A stretch of 64,000 nucleotides of DNA from Pulveribacter suum (GCF_003013695.1 NZ_CP027792.1:2438501-2502500); one strand, 5' to 3'; positions 27,657 to 36,050 are shown, counted from the first letter of the stretch. The notes: a model not told the origin generated them from the letters alone. Numbers and translations: made by a program.

Positions 27657-28504
27657 GCTGCAGTCTCAACAACTGACGCAATATCTTTGGTTGATCCCTG
27701 CGCAGCAGTGAACTCATCAACACAACAAGCACGCGCAGCCTCTACCAAAGGCTGAAAAATGGCGTCCGACTTCGGGTATTCATCAAACTTCTCCACACCA
27801 ACAAAGACATTCATCCTGATCAGCTTCTTCTTCATTTCGTGAGCCATAAATGCCCCCAGCTGCGCAAGTCCCAAGTAGTTTCCATATGCCTTGGTGAATA
27901 GCTTCTGTGTTGCGTAGAAAGCATTTACAACCAAACCCTCTTCGGTGGGCTGAAAGCTAACGTGCTGCAAACACGGAAACTGCAGTTGAGCATCGGCTAC
28001 ATGATCTCGTGCAGGGTCAAAAATGCTTGCTTGGAACATGGAATCACGCACGCCCTGTCGACCACCGAACTGAGAAAGTATCCATTCGAGTTGATTTCCT
28101 TGGCACTGATCTGGCCCCTGGGTAATCAGTCGCTGAAAATAGAGTCCCCGGCGATTCGCCGATTTGTTCATTGCCTGATACCGAGGGAATGCGTTTTTAT
28201 ACATGTCAAAAAGTTTTGCCCTATCACCCTGCGCCATTTTCCAAAGTCGCTGAGGAAAAATGGTAAATGCGACATCTTCAATATTCCGTTTTCCCTTGAT
28301 GGATAGCGCCTTCTCTAGAGCGCCCCGAACCCTCTCGTCTTCTATAGCAGCGCCGTCATCCTCAAACCCCGTGACACTGATGATTAGAGGAGATATTTCC
28401 TTCCCTGGATGTTCAGTCACATGAAGAAATGCCCTCGCCCATGCGTGAGAGAGATTGCGCTCATCTACGAGCAGCGGCTTAATAGCGGAGGCGTGTTTAC
28501 TCAT
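27653..28504 (-). CDS. Divergent thymidylate-synthase-fold protein (possible pyrimidine hydroxymethylase)
   Basis: A 283-residue protein. Its middle aligns with the thymidylate synthase core: ASIFDPARDH (like the RR..WNP segment), LQFPCLQHVSF with Cys178 at the catalytic PC position, then a strand, and TKAYGNYLGLAQLGAFMAHEM with Asn209 where TS has the Asn that selects dUMP. The YQRS motif has become FYAT and the GDxHxY block is not preserved, so the active site is strongly altered. TS relatives in phages make 5-hydroxymethyl-dUMP or -dCMP. ATG 28504 overlaps the ImmA stop (ATGAGTAA). Could be a hydroxymethylase or a non-catalytic binder. Confidence 0.55.
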   Translation of the reverse strand: MSKHASAIKPLLVDERNLSHAWARAFLHVTEHPGKEISPLIISVTGFEDDGAAIEDERVRGALEKALSIKGKRNIEDVAFTIFPQRLWKMAQGDRAKLFDMYKNAFPRYQAMNKSANRRGLYFQRLITQGPDQCQGNQLEWILSQFGGRQGVRDSMFQASIFDPARDHVADAQLQFPCLQHVSFQPTEEGLVVNAFYATQKLFTKAYGNYLGLAQLGAFMAHEMKKKLIRMNVFVGVEKFDEYPKSDAIFQPLVEAARACCVDEFTAAQGSTKDIASVVETAA

Positions 28505-29387
28505 CGACAGGCTCCTCAAGGTGACGAAATCTAGCCAAGCCAATATATTGGCGCCGGGCAACACGAACATAGGTGGCCCACGAGGTACCAGGTATTACCA
28601 CTCGTGTAATGCCACACTTTGCCGCTCGAAAGAGTCGCCCGGAAGCTAGCTCACGCTCGGGCACGAGCATTGAAGCGTCAACAACCACACCCGGTGGAAG
28701 GAGCAGCAGCCCGTCCTGCTCGATGTCGAGCGTCGGTGAATTCCAGTGCCGATCTGCTACCGTGAGCGGCATGGCGACGACCTCGCCCAGCAGTTCCGTG
28801 CGGATCATCTTTGGCGTAATCCGTCCAAGGCGATCACGCTGCACCTGGTTGATCATATTGATACCGTAGGCGAGGTGATTCACCAGAGTCGCCTGCCCTA
28901 CTCCGAAGTTGCAGGCGATGGCGTACATATCGAGGGCTGTTGCGCGGTTCGGGTCCAAGCCCCGCTTCGCGAAGGCCTCCCGTAGGCCAAGAGTGGGCAT
29001 TAAAACAAAAGCCGCGAAAGCGTCAGCCAGAATTTCGTTCGGAGGGCGATCGGCGCTGCTGGCCTGATCTTCCCGCAGCTCGTCGATGGTCGAGCCGTGC
29101 CCAAAAACGTGATGCCCCAATTCATGCGCGCACGTGAAAGTTCGTCTCGCCAAAGGCCTGAGTACAGAAACATGAATGCGCGGCTTCGGCGTCCGGTCAT
29201 ACATGCCCTCCATATTGATATCGTTGAAACGGACTGCGACGTTGTGCGCCTCGCACAAGCCATAAATACAGGTGGGACTCTTGAGATCCACGCCCGCCTT
29301 GACGCGCGCCGCGATTGAAGCCTGCATGCCTTGCATCACCAGGGCTTTTCGCCCGGGGGCCGACGTAACCGAGAGTTGAGCGCTCAT
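28497..29387 (-). CDS. ImmA/IrrE-type zinc metallopeptidase
   Basis: A 296-residue protein with FTCAHELGHHVFGHG, the HEXXH site at about 88-92, preceded by an IHVSVLRPLARR segment and followed by ANEIL-type residues (PNEILADAFAAFVLMP) that give the third ligand. ImmA/IrrE (M78) proteases cleave an XRE-family repressor encoded beside them and so switch on genes after damage or signals. Here the repressor gene is directly upstream with an ATGA overlap. The C-terminal ~120 residues may hold a sensor domain of unknown kind. Confidence 0.85.
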   Translation of the reverse strand: MSAQLSVTSAPGRKALVMQGMQASIAARVKAGVDLKSPTCIYGLCEAHNVAVRFNDINMEGMYDRTPKPRIHVSVLRPLARRTFTCAHELGHHVFGHGSTIDELREDQASSADRPPNEILADAFAAFVLMPTLGLREAFAKRGLDPNRATALDMYAIACNFGVGQATLVNHLAYGINMINQVQRDRLGRITPKMIRTELLGEVVAMPLTVADRHWNSPTLDIEQDGLLLLPPGVVVDASMLVPERELASGRLFRAAKCGITRVVIPGTSWATYVRVARRQYIGLARFRHLEEPVDE

Positions 29388-29752
29388 TTAATCACCCCTC
29401 CCTCTTCGGCATCCGAGCTGCGCATCGACGCCAGCAGCCGCAGCAGTCGATCCAAATCGTCCGGCTTCAGCTTGCTCAGTTCGCGTGCGGCAAGTTGGAG
29501 TCGCGGGTCGTTCATCTCGAGCTGTTCAGCTGTCTCTCCGAGCAGCCATGAGACGGTGACATCGTAGGTCTCCGCAAATCTCGTCAGTTCTTCTGCAGAA
29601 ACACGGCGATTGCCGGCCTCGATCTCAGAAACCGTCGGCCGATGCATCTGCAGCACCTTGGCCACCTGGCCTTGCGACAGGCCTGCGGCTTTTCTGGCCT
29701 CTCGCAGACGTTCGGCGAGCGCCGAACGATGCGTGTCCGGGCTGTCTGTCAT
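29384..29752 (-). CDS. XRE-family transcriptional repressor
   Basis: A 122-residue protein whose residues about 10-70 form a helix-turn-helix of the Cro/CI type: LREARKAAGLSQGQVAKVLQ, RPTVSEIEAGNRRVSAEEL and a following helix pair. A short acidic C-terminal tail follows. It is coupled to both neighbours by four-base overlaps. The likely operator is the 17-bp dyad at 30092-30108 over the operon's -10 box, giving autorepression. The adjacent ImmA-type protease is the probable antagonist. This follows the ImmR/ImmA scheme of other mobile elements. Confidence 0.85.
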   Translation of the reverse strand: MTDSPDTHRSALAERLREARKAAGLSQGQVAKVLQMHRPTVSEIEAGNRRVSAEELTRFAETYDVTVSWLLGETAEQLEMNDPRLQLAARELSKLKPDDLDRLLRLLASMRSSDAEEGGVIK

Positions 29753-30063
29753 TGCGCGTTCGCCTGCTTAGGTTCAACGGCCGCCTGGGCTTCCACCAGG
29801 GCTACGACCTTCGCCACGATCTCGTCAATCGTCAGCGCAATGCTGGAATCGTCCTGCCGGAAGATGTTCACATCATTGGCGATGCTGATCCCGAGCTTCG
29901 CGCCCAGCATGCCAATGGCGACGGGCCATATCTTGCTGTCGAACTTCGGCAGTTCCTCAACAGGTTTCGTCGCGCCACCAAGCGGTGGGCACTCAAGCTC
30001 ACTCGTGGCTTGTATGTTCTGCAGCACTTCCACCAGGGTCGTCTGAATCAGAGCAGCATCCAT
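29749..30063 (-). CDS. Acyl-carrier-protein-like protein, first gene of the operon
   Basis: A 104-residue acidic, mainly helical protein. The helix-1 region (LIQTTLVEVLQNIQ), a loop, then KFDSKIWPVAIGMLGAKLGISI and LTIDEIVAKVVALVEA follow the order of an acyl carrier protein. Asp42-Ser43 sits at the DSL phosphopantetheine site, and hydrophobic positions after it keep ACP spacing (Leu at +10, Leu at +14, Ile at +18). The Leu of DSL is Lys here. An acpS gene lies in the same operon. GGAGG five bases before ATG 30063 decides the start. It could instead be an unrelated helical protein. Confidence 0.5.
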   Translation of the reverse strand: MDAALIQTTLVEVLQNIQATSELECPPLGGATKPVEELPKFDSKIWPVAIGMLGAKLGISIANDVNIFRQDDSSIALTIDEIVAKVVALVEAQAAVEPKQANAQ

Positions 30064-30091
30064 TTGAACCTCCATGCAAGCCATTACGGGC

Positions 30092-30129
30092 GGTAAGAAT
30101 ATCTTACCACCGCAGCAGGGTTGCTGCAA
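30092..30129 (-). promoter_or_regulatory. Promoter and operator of the nine-gene operon
   Basis: On the minus strand: -35 TTGCAG (30124-30129), a 17-base spacer, and -10 TAAGAT (30101-30106). A perfect dyad, GGTAAGA and TCTTACC around a three-base centre (30092-30108), covers the -10 box and the expected start of transcription. The first ATG is about 30 bases downstream. A repressor bound to this dyad would block RNA polymerase; the XRE protein of the operon is the obvious candidate. Confidence 0.7.
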
Positions 30130-30312
30130 GCGGCACCGTGATGCGTGGCGACGGTCGCAGGCATCCGACTCCGCCCCTTTGCTGCCTGCGCTGCGCTTGG
30201 CTTGAGGAGAGGGGCGCGGCGCGCACCCCTTGAAGCGTTGCGTGGCGCTACTGCCTGCCGCTCAAATCGCGCCGATCGGCCCTAAACCGATTTCCAGAAC
30301 ATTGAGCGGTAG

Positions 30313-31122
30313 CTACTTGGCCCCATCGCGTTCACGCTGACGGAGCCGCTTCACGTACGCGCCATCAACCAGGTCTTCGACACCCAGATCCAACACACAG
30401 CTCGCCAAGGTAGCGAGCGTGTTGTCGGTGACCTTGAAATCGTTGGGCAGTTGGCCGTGGTTGCGCCCCCTGTTCTCGTCGATGGCTGCGAGCAGCGCCT
30501 TGACGAAATCGGCCTGGGACGGACGCGACGCCATGGTGGCGGCCGCAGTCAGGGGGTCCGTGGCTTCCATGACTGCGTCCTCGGCATCGGAGGCCACCTC
30601 ATGCAGAAAGTCGCTCAGCGACGGCCAATACTTCAGATCGAACTGACCGTGGAGAGCATCGAGGCGTTCCTGGACGTACGACGTGAAAAGGTAATTACTC
30701 TTGGCCGCCGCCTCGATCACATCGCACACGTGGTAGTGGGTATCGGTGCCGAAGCCCGAAGTGTTGTGCAGATCGGATCGTTGCTGCAGCAGACCAGCCA
30801 GTTCAGCCGCCTTTCTCGCAATCTGCTGGTTGACTTTGCCGAGATCGCCGCGTGCGGCACGCGCCTTCGCGATCTTCTCCGGGTTCCAGAACGCGGCGGT
30901 GCTCAGGACAAGCCCTAGAAAGATCTGCAGCGCGTGGGGATGCGCGTGGAGCTTGCCGTGCAGTTCCTCATAGGCCTCGGTCAGCTCGATGCCACGAGCA
31001 AGCAGTCGGTTGGCAACGGCATCCTCACTGGGCAAGATGCGGTGCTCGACGTTGTAGCGCTTCCCCTCGATGAGGATGTTTTCGCAGATCTGCTTCGCGT
31101 TATCGGATTGAGGTGCGCTCAT
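30313..31122 (-). CDS. Hypothetical protein between the operon and the ICE backbone
   Basis: A 269-residue soluble protein, mostly helical, with no motif I recognise. Visible features are a hydrophobic helix (LQIFLGLVLSTAAFW at about 65-80), a Lys/Ala/Arg-rich helix that may be coiled coil (about 83-110) and an acidic segment near the middle. ATG 31122 is preferred over the ORF's first codon 45 bases upstream because it precedes a normal polar start (MSAPQSDN). It points the same way as the nine-gene operon but lies 183 bases upstream of that operon's promoter, so it is probably a separate unit. Confidence 0.6.
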   Translation of the reverse strand: MSAPQSDNAKQICENILIEGKRYNVEHRILPSEDAVANRLLARGIELTEAYEELHGKLHAHPHALQIFLGLVLSTAAFWNPEKIAKARAARGDLGKVNQQIARKAAELAGLLQQRSDLHNTSGFGTDTHYHVCDVIEAAAKSNYLFTSYVQERLDALHGQFDLKYWPSLSDFLHEVASDAEDAVMEATDPLTAAATMASRPSQADFVKALLAAIDENRGRNHGQLPNDFKVTDNTLATLASCVLDLGVEDLVDGAYVKRLRQRERDGAK

Positions 31123-31748
31123 GGCCTGTCTTGGATGGTGAAGATGCCTGGCAGCGTAGTTGACCAAGCCATTTCTGTCGGTACCCCAGCGCCTGTCATC
31201 GAACGAGTGCTCAGGTACCCGAATGCCGATTCAGGTCTGGACGTCCCCGGCCAAGTAGGCGGCCGGGCGCGCTGTCGTGCTGCGCATCGAGCCACCCTGC
31301 CCTGCGGTCCTGGCGTCTCGCCCCCTTCGGGCTTCCATCGTTCCCTCGCTCCGCTCGGCTGACGCCTTCGGCCCGGCTTCCAGCTTCGGGCCTGCGCGCT
31401 TCGCTTGCATGCGGTCGGCACAAAGGGATGGCCGTTACCTGTCCAGCCGTCTTCCCTGAGCTCATCACCTTCTTCGCGACTGTAGCCCGCGTCCGTGTCC
31501 CGTCAAGGCGCGCAGGGCCGTGTCCTCGGCTGCGCCTGCGGGCCGCACCAACCCTGCGCTTGCCTCCTTGACGGCCCCCGTCCGCGGGCTCCCTTCCGTC
31601 GCGGGCGATGAACTCAGGAAAGACGGTGGCAACGAGGCCAACCGGGTTCTTCGTGCCGACCGCACCGAACAGCCGAGAGGCTGGGCTCCGAATCTAGGAA
31701 TCCGGTGTGCGGTTTGAACAGCAACCCTTCTTTGTCAGGAGAAAGACC
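31123..31748. other. Noncoding stretch ahead of the ICE maintenance genes
   Basis: No credible gene is seen in these 626 bases. The notable element is a nested inverted repeat at 31500-31574 (listed separately). The last ~20 bases before 31749 hold the CAGGAG ribosome-binding site of the DUF932 gene. The rest is GC-rich with scattered short complementary segments, as expected of a regulatory leader in front of a constitutively needed ICE operon. Confidence 0.5.
31500..31574. repeat. Nested inverted repeat upstream of the DUF932 gene
   Basis: CCGTCAAGG (31500-31508) pairs with CCTTGACGG (31566-31574). Just inside, GCGCAGGG (31510-31517) pairs with CCCTGCGC (31552-31559), leaving a loop of about 34 bases. 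In RNA or single-stranded DNA this would be a long two-part stem about 175 bases before the start codon. It could be a leader structure, a terminator-like element or a single-strand origin. The sequence alone does not decide. Confidence 0.6.
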
Positions 31749-32573
31749 ATGCAACTCGCATCCCGCTTCGCTTCCCGTTCGCCGGCGCTGCGTTCCGACC
31801 ATCCCTTGTCGGATGACCAAATCCGCGCCGTGGCTCCGTCCATCTTTGCGGACGCCCCGCACGAAAGCCGCTCCGAGCGGTACAGCTACATCCCCACCGC
31901 AACCGTGCTGCAGGAACTGCGCGGGGAAGGCTTCGAGCCTTTCATGGTGACGCAGACCCGCGTGCGCCACGACGACCGCCGCGACTACACCAAGCACATG
32001 ATTCGGCTGCGCCACGCCAGCCAGATCAACGGCCGCGAAGCCAACGAAATCATTCTGCTGAACTCCCATGATGGAACGAGCAGCTATCAGATGCTGGCCG
32101 GGATGTTCCGGTTCGTTTGCAGCAATGGCCTTGTCTGCGGCGACACCGTGGCCGATGTGCGCGTACCCCACAAGGGCGACGCAGCCGGACACGTCATCGA
32201 AGGCGCTTACGAAGTCCTGCATGGCTTCGACCGGGCGGAGGAATCCCGCGATGCCATGCGCGCCATCACGCTGGACGCTGGGGAATCGGAAGTGTTCGCC
32301 CGCGCCGCGCTGGCGTTGAAGTACGACGAGGACAAGCCCGCGCCGATCACGGAATCACAAATCCTGATGCCGCGCCGTCACGACGACAGCCGCCGCGACT
32401 TGTGGAGCGTGTTCAACCGCACGCAAGAAAACCTCATCAAAGGCGGCCTTTCCGCCCGCGCCGCGAACGGTCGCCGCCAGACCACGCGCCCAGTGCAAGG
32501 CATCGACAACGGTATCCGCCTCAATCGCGCCCTTTGGCTGCTGGCCGATGGCCTTCGCCAGTTGAAAGCCTGA
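31749..32573 (+). CDS. DUF932 protein of the ICE backbone
   Basis: A 274-residue protein of the DUF932 family, common on plasmids, phages and Tn4371-type ICEs. Typical blocks are RYSYIPTATVLQELRGEGF, HMIRLRHA, EIILLNSHDGTSSYQMLAGMFRFVCSNGLV and the C-terminal NRTQENLIKGG. The role is unknown; some relatives are described as phage/plasmid LGT proteins with a DNA-related function. CAGGAG lies 8 bases before ATG 31749. It starts the conserved maintenance region and is followed by the ParB-like gene 78 bases downstream. Confidence 0.88.
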   Translation: MQLASRFASRSPALRSDHPLSDDQIRAVAPSIFADAPHESRSERYSYIPTATVLQELRGEGFEPFMVTQTRVRHDDRRDYTKHMIRLRHASQINGREANEIILLNSHDGTSSYQMLAGMFRFVCSNGLVCGDTVADVRVPHKGDAAGHVIEGAYEVLHGFDRAEESRDAMRAITLDAGESEVFARAALALKYDEDKPAPITESQILMPRRHDDSRRDLWSVFNRTQENLIKGGLSARAANGRRQTTRPVQGIDNGIRLNRALWLLADGLRQLKA

Positions 32574-32651
32574 ACCCCACGCGGCAGCGGCAGGCAGCAG
32601 CCCTTGCCGCTTCTCTCGCTGCTGCATCCCTCACCGCAAGGAGTTATCACC

Positions 32652-34697
32652 ATGAGCGCTGTCCTGAAAACCGAAGCCATCGCCATCGAACCCGCCGCGC
32701 CGCTGGAAATGGCCGACCCGACCAAGAACTTGATTCTGGTTCCGCTGTCGCAACTGTTGCCCCGCCGTTCCAAGCGCAACGTCCGCACGACCCCGCGCCA
32801 GTCCATACCCGAACTGGCCGCGAGCATTGCCCGAGTCGGCCTGCTGCAAAACCTCATCGTGATTGCCGCCGCCGATGGCGAGCATTACGAAGTGGTAGCA
32901 GGCGACCGCCGCCTGACCGCCTTGAAGCTGCTGGCGAAGAAGAAGCGCATTGCCGCCGACTACGAGGTGCCGTGCCTGCTGGTGGCCGATGCGTCCGCGC
33001 GTACCGTGAGCCTCGCCGAGAACGTGCAGCGCGAGGCCATGCACCCCGCCGACCAGTTCGCAGCCTTCGCCGCGCTGGTCAAGGAAGGCCGACCCATCGA
33101 AGACATTGCCGCCGACTTCGGCGTGACCCCGTTGGTGGTGCAGCGCCGCTTGAAGCTGGCCAACGTCTCGCCGCGTCTGCTGACCGACTACCGCGCCGGG
33201 GCTGCGACGCTGGAGCAGTTGATGGCCCTGACCATCACCGACGACCACGCCGCGCAGGAAGCCGCCTACTACGGTGCGCCCGAATGGCAGCGTGGCGCGT
33301 CCGCGCTGCGCGAACGCCTGACCGAGCGCGAAATCGACGCCACGCATCCGCTGGTGCGCTTCGCCGGGCTGGACGCCTACACGGCGGCGGGCGGCGGTAT
33401 CCGCCGCGACCTGTTCGCCGAAGGCGATGCAGGAACCTACCTGACCGACGCCGCGCTGCTGGAAACACTGGTGCGCGGCAAGCTGGAGGCACTGGCCGGG
33501 GACGTGCGCGCCGAGGGCTGGGCGTGGGTGGAAGCCGTGCCGTACATGAGCTACGCCGAGCGGCAGGCGTTCCAGAATGCACCGCGCCACCGCCGCGAAC
33601 CGAACGCCCGCGAATCCCGCCGCATCGCTTCGCTGCAAACCCGTCTCGACAAGATCGACGCCGAACTGGAAGAAGCCTACGACGCCGAAGACGAGGACAA
33701 GACCGAGGCGCTAGAACCGCGCCGCGAGCAGGTGGCCGGGGAACTGCAAGCCGTGGAAGAGGCCTTGCAGGGCTATGCCCCGGACGTGCGCGCCGTGGCC
33801 GGTGCCATCGTCACCCTCGACCGCAGCGGCGAAGCCGTGATTCATCGCGGGCTGCTGCGCGAAGCCGAAGCCAAGGCGCTGCGCACGCTGGAACGCTTGC
33901 GGCAGGGGTTCGGCAGCGATGACGGCGAAGCCGGGAACGACGACGAGGGCGAGGACGCCGAGCAGCCCAAGGCCGCGAGCCTGTCCGACCGGCTGGCGCA
34001 GCACTTGAGCGCGCATCGCACCGCCGCGCTGCAAATCGAAGTCGCCCGGCATCCACAAGTGGCGCTGGCCGCGCTGGTGCATGGCATGGTGCAGACCGTC
34101 TTGCAGGACAGCCACTACGGCCACGACTTGCCGCTGGGCGTGCGCCTGACCGTGCAAGACCGGCTGGAAGGCATGGCCCCCGACTGGCCCGAATCGCCTG
34201 CCGCCGTAGCCCTGCACGAGTTGCAGCAAGTCGCGGGCGAAGTGCTGCCGCAGGACAGCGCCGAACTGTTCGCCGCGCTGCTGGCGATGGAGCAAGGCGA
34301 ACTGGTGCGGCTGCTGGCCGTGTGCGTGGCTTCCACGGTGGACGTGGTGACGCCTCGCGCCACGGCGCAGCAACCCGGCGCGGAACTGGCGCAGGCCGTG
34401 GGGCTAGACATGGACGCATGGTGGAAGCCGACCGCCGAAGGCTACTTCAAGCACGTCTCCAAGGCCGCGATTCTGGAAGCCGTGGGCGCGTTCGCACCGG
34501 AGCACGTCATCCGGCTGGCGAAGTTGAAGAAGGCCGACATTGCCAGCGAAGCCGAACGGCTGGCCGATGGCACCGGCTGGATGCCCGCCATCTTCCGCGC
34601 CGAAGCCCCGCAGCAGGACGCGGCGGCGGGAGCCCAAACACAGGAAGAAGAAGCCGTGGCGGATGAGCAGCCGCAGGCCGAGGCACTGGCCGCGTGA
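32652..34697 (+). CDS. ParB/Srx-fold nuclease-domain protein (large ICE ParB-like)
   Basis: A 681-residue protein. Residues about 30-125 hold a ParB N-terminal domain: LVPLSQLLPRRSKRNVR, SIPELAASIARVGLLQNLIV and YEVVAGDRRLTAL (the GxRR box), then AENVQREAMHPADQF. A helix-turn-helix region follows (DIAADFGVTPLVVQRRL). A coiled, Glu-rich middle (about 325-370) and a long Ala/Glu C-terminal part complete it. Such large ParB-like proteins are standard in Tn4371-type ICEs and may bind CTP and DNA for maintenance. It has no partner parA directly beside it; the ParA gene is 5 kb downstream. Confidence 0.9.
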   Translation: MSAVLKTEAIAIEPAAPLEMADPTKNLILVPLSQLLPRRSKRNVRTTPRQSIPELAASIARVGLLQNLIVIAAADGEHYEVVAGDRRLTALKLLAKKKRIAADYEVPCLLVADASARTVSLAENVQREAMHPADQFAAFAALVKEGRPIEDIAADFGVTPLVVQRRLKLANVSPRLLTDYRAGAATLEQLMALTITDDHAAQEAAYYGAPEWQRGASALRERLTEREIDATHPLVRFAGLDAYTAAGGGIRRDLFAEGDAGTYLTDAALLETLVRGKLEALAGDVRAEGWAWVEAVPYMSYAERQAFQNAPRHRREPNARESRRIASLQTRLDKIDAELEEAYDAEDEDKTEALEPRREQVAGELQAVEEALQGYAPDVRAVAGAIVTLDRSGEAVIHRGLLREAEAKALRTLERLRQGFGSDDGEAGNDDEGEDAEQPKAASLSDRLAQHLSAHRTAALQIEVARHPQVALAALVHGMVQTVLQDSHYGHDLPLGVRLTVQDRLEGMAPDWPESPAAVALHELQQVAGEVLPQDSAELFAALLAMEQGELVRLLAVCVASTVDVVTPRATAQQPGAELAQAVGLDMDAWWKPTAEGYFKHVSKAAILEAVGAFAPEHVIRLAKLKKADIASEAERLADGTGWMPAIFRAEAPQQDAAAGAQTQEEEAVADEQPQAEALAA

Positions 34698-34761
34698 CCC
34701 TGCACCGCAGACAAGCGCCCCGGTTCCGACCGGGGCGCTCCGCTGTCCGAGGAACCCGCCC

Positions 34762-34971
34762 ATGAACCGCAATACCACGACCCGCCCGCGCATGGCGGCG
34801 ACCTATGCCCCCGGCACGGTACGCGCCTGCCGCTGGCATGGCGATGGCGACGTGCGCGGCTATCGTCCGCCTCGCGGCTGGACAGCCTGCGCCGACCTGA
34901 CCGACTTGCATCCCATCACGGGCCGCGCCTTGCCGCGTGCCGTGTGGTGGATCATCGAAACCAAGGAATAA
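34762..34971 (+). CDS. Small conserved-looking ICE protein
   Basis: A 69-residue basic protein with [18 protein letters not shown] near the middle and [17 protein letters not shown] at the end. No family name is known to me. GAGGAA about 8 bases before ATG 34762 and its position 64 bases behind the ParB-like gene support it as a real gene. It could bind nucleic acid given its charge, but that is a guess. Confidence 0.55.
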   Translation: MNRNTTTRPRMAATYAPGTVRACRWHGDGDVRGYRPPRGWTACADLTDLHPITGRALPRAVWWIIETKE

Positions 34972-35735
34972 CCAGCAGCACCGGCCCCAATCCGTTCCGC
35001 CTTGGGGCCGGTGGTCGAAAATCCGGGCGCGGCGGTGGCCGCGCCCGGTTCCTACGTCCAAATCAAAATCACCCCGTTGCCGCCTTCGGCCAGGCGGCAA
35101 CGGGGCGGACATGCAAGTGCCTTGCACGCGTACAGCCATTGGCGCCCGCTGGCGCGGGCAAGGGTTCGACGGTGCCCCGCCGCAATGGGCGAGGCTTGTG
35201 GGGCTACGCCCCGGCTTGCTGCGGCAGGTTGCACGAAAGCCTACCGTCCTCGACGCTGGCGGTTCAACGCAACCACGTCACGAAGGACGGTTCACCGACA
35301 CGCCGCCCGGCCGCGCCTATGGAGCTTCCATGCCACGCCTCAAGCATGTTGCCGCAATCTGCGGCAGGGGCGTTCTTGCCTTGTTGTCGGGGCATTGACC
35401 CCGGCCCGTGTCAGGGCGCGCGCCGGTGCAGCCTTGGTGCGGGGATACCGAGCCGGCCCTGCCTCCTTTCTGGGGTGGTTCGGCCCAAGGCGTCCTTGTC
35501 TCGTTGTGAATCCTGGCGGGGGCGCGGCTGCGCCTCGGGCTTCATGGCTGCAACCGTCCGGCGAAAACAATTTCCCCGCCGCTGCGCGGCCTCCTCGCGC
35601 AGCAAATTCTTTTCGCCTCCCGGCTCTCCACTGCGTTTCGACCGCGAGCGGTGCAGCCAGCCCGTCCCCCGCCGGCCGGATCACAACAAGGACGCGATGG
35701 GCGCGAACCTTGTTCAACCGAAAGGAGAAATCATC
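34972..35735. other. Long noncoding stretch before the DUF736 gene
   Basis: About 760 bases where several frames stay open, as is common in GC-rich DNA, but none shows a recognisable domain or a good start. A strong hairpin sits at 35581-35603 (listed separately). The final bases carry AAAGGAG for the DUF736 gene. A regulatory or structural role in the ICE is possible. Confidence 0.45.
35581..35603. repeat. Hairpin, terminator-like
   Basis: GCTGCGCG (35581-35588) and CGCGCAGC (35596-35603) form an 8-bp stem around a 7-base loop. On the plus strand it is followed by AAATTCTTTT, a weak T-rich tract. It could end transcription from the ParB-like gene before the DUF736 unit, or simply be a structured leader. 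Confidence 0.45.
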
Positions 35736-36050
35736 ATGGCCAACATCGGCACCTTCACCGCAGACAAAGACGGCTTCACCGGCACGCTGCGCACCCTGAC
35801 GCTCAACGTCAAGGTCAAGCTGGTTCCCAACGACAAGGGCAGCAGCGAGAACGCACCCGACTTCCGCCTCCAGGCCGCCGGCCACGACATCGGCGCGGCG
35901 TGGAACAAGACCAGCGAGGCCGGGCGGGAATACAAGTCCGTGACCCTCGACGATCCTTCGTTCCCGGCTCCGGTCTATGCCCGCCTGATCGAAGGCGAGG
36001 ACGGTACGCACGACCTGATCTGGTCGCGCAGCAAGCCCCAGGCGGCATGA
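35736..36050 (+). CDS. DUF736 protein
   Basis: A 104-residue protein with the DUF736 signature [45 protein letters not shown] and [14 protein letters not shown]736 proteins are small beta-rich proteins found on plasmids and ICEs of Proteobacteria; the function is not established. AAAGGAG lies 7 bases before the ATG and is a very good ribosome-binding site. It is convergent with the XRE gene downstream. Confidence 0.9.
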   Translation: MANIGTFTADKDGFTGTLRTLTLNVKVKLVPNDKGSSENAPDFRLQAAGHDIGAAWNKTSEAGREYKSVTLDDPSFPAPVYARLIEGEDGTHDLIWSRSKPQAA

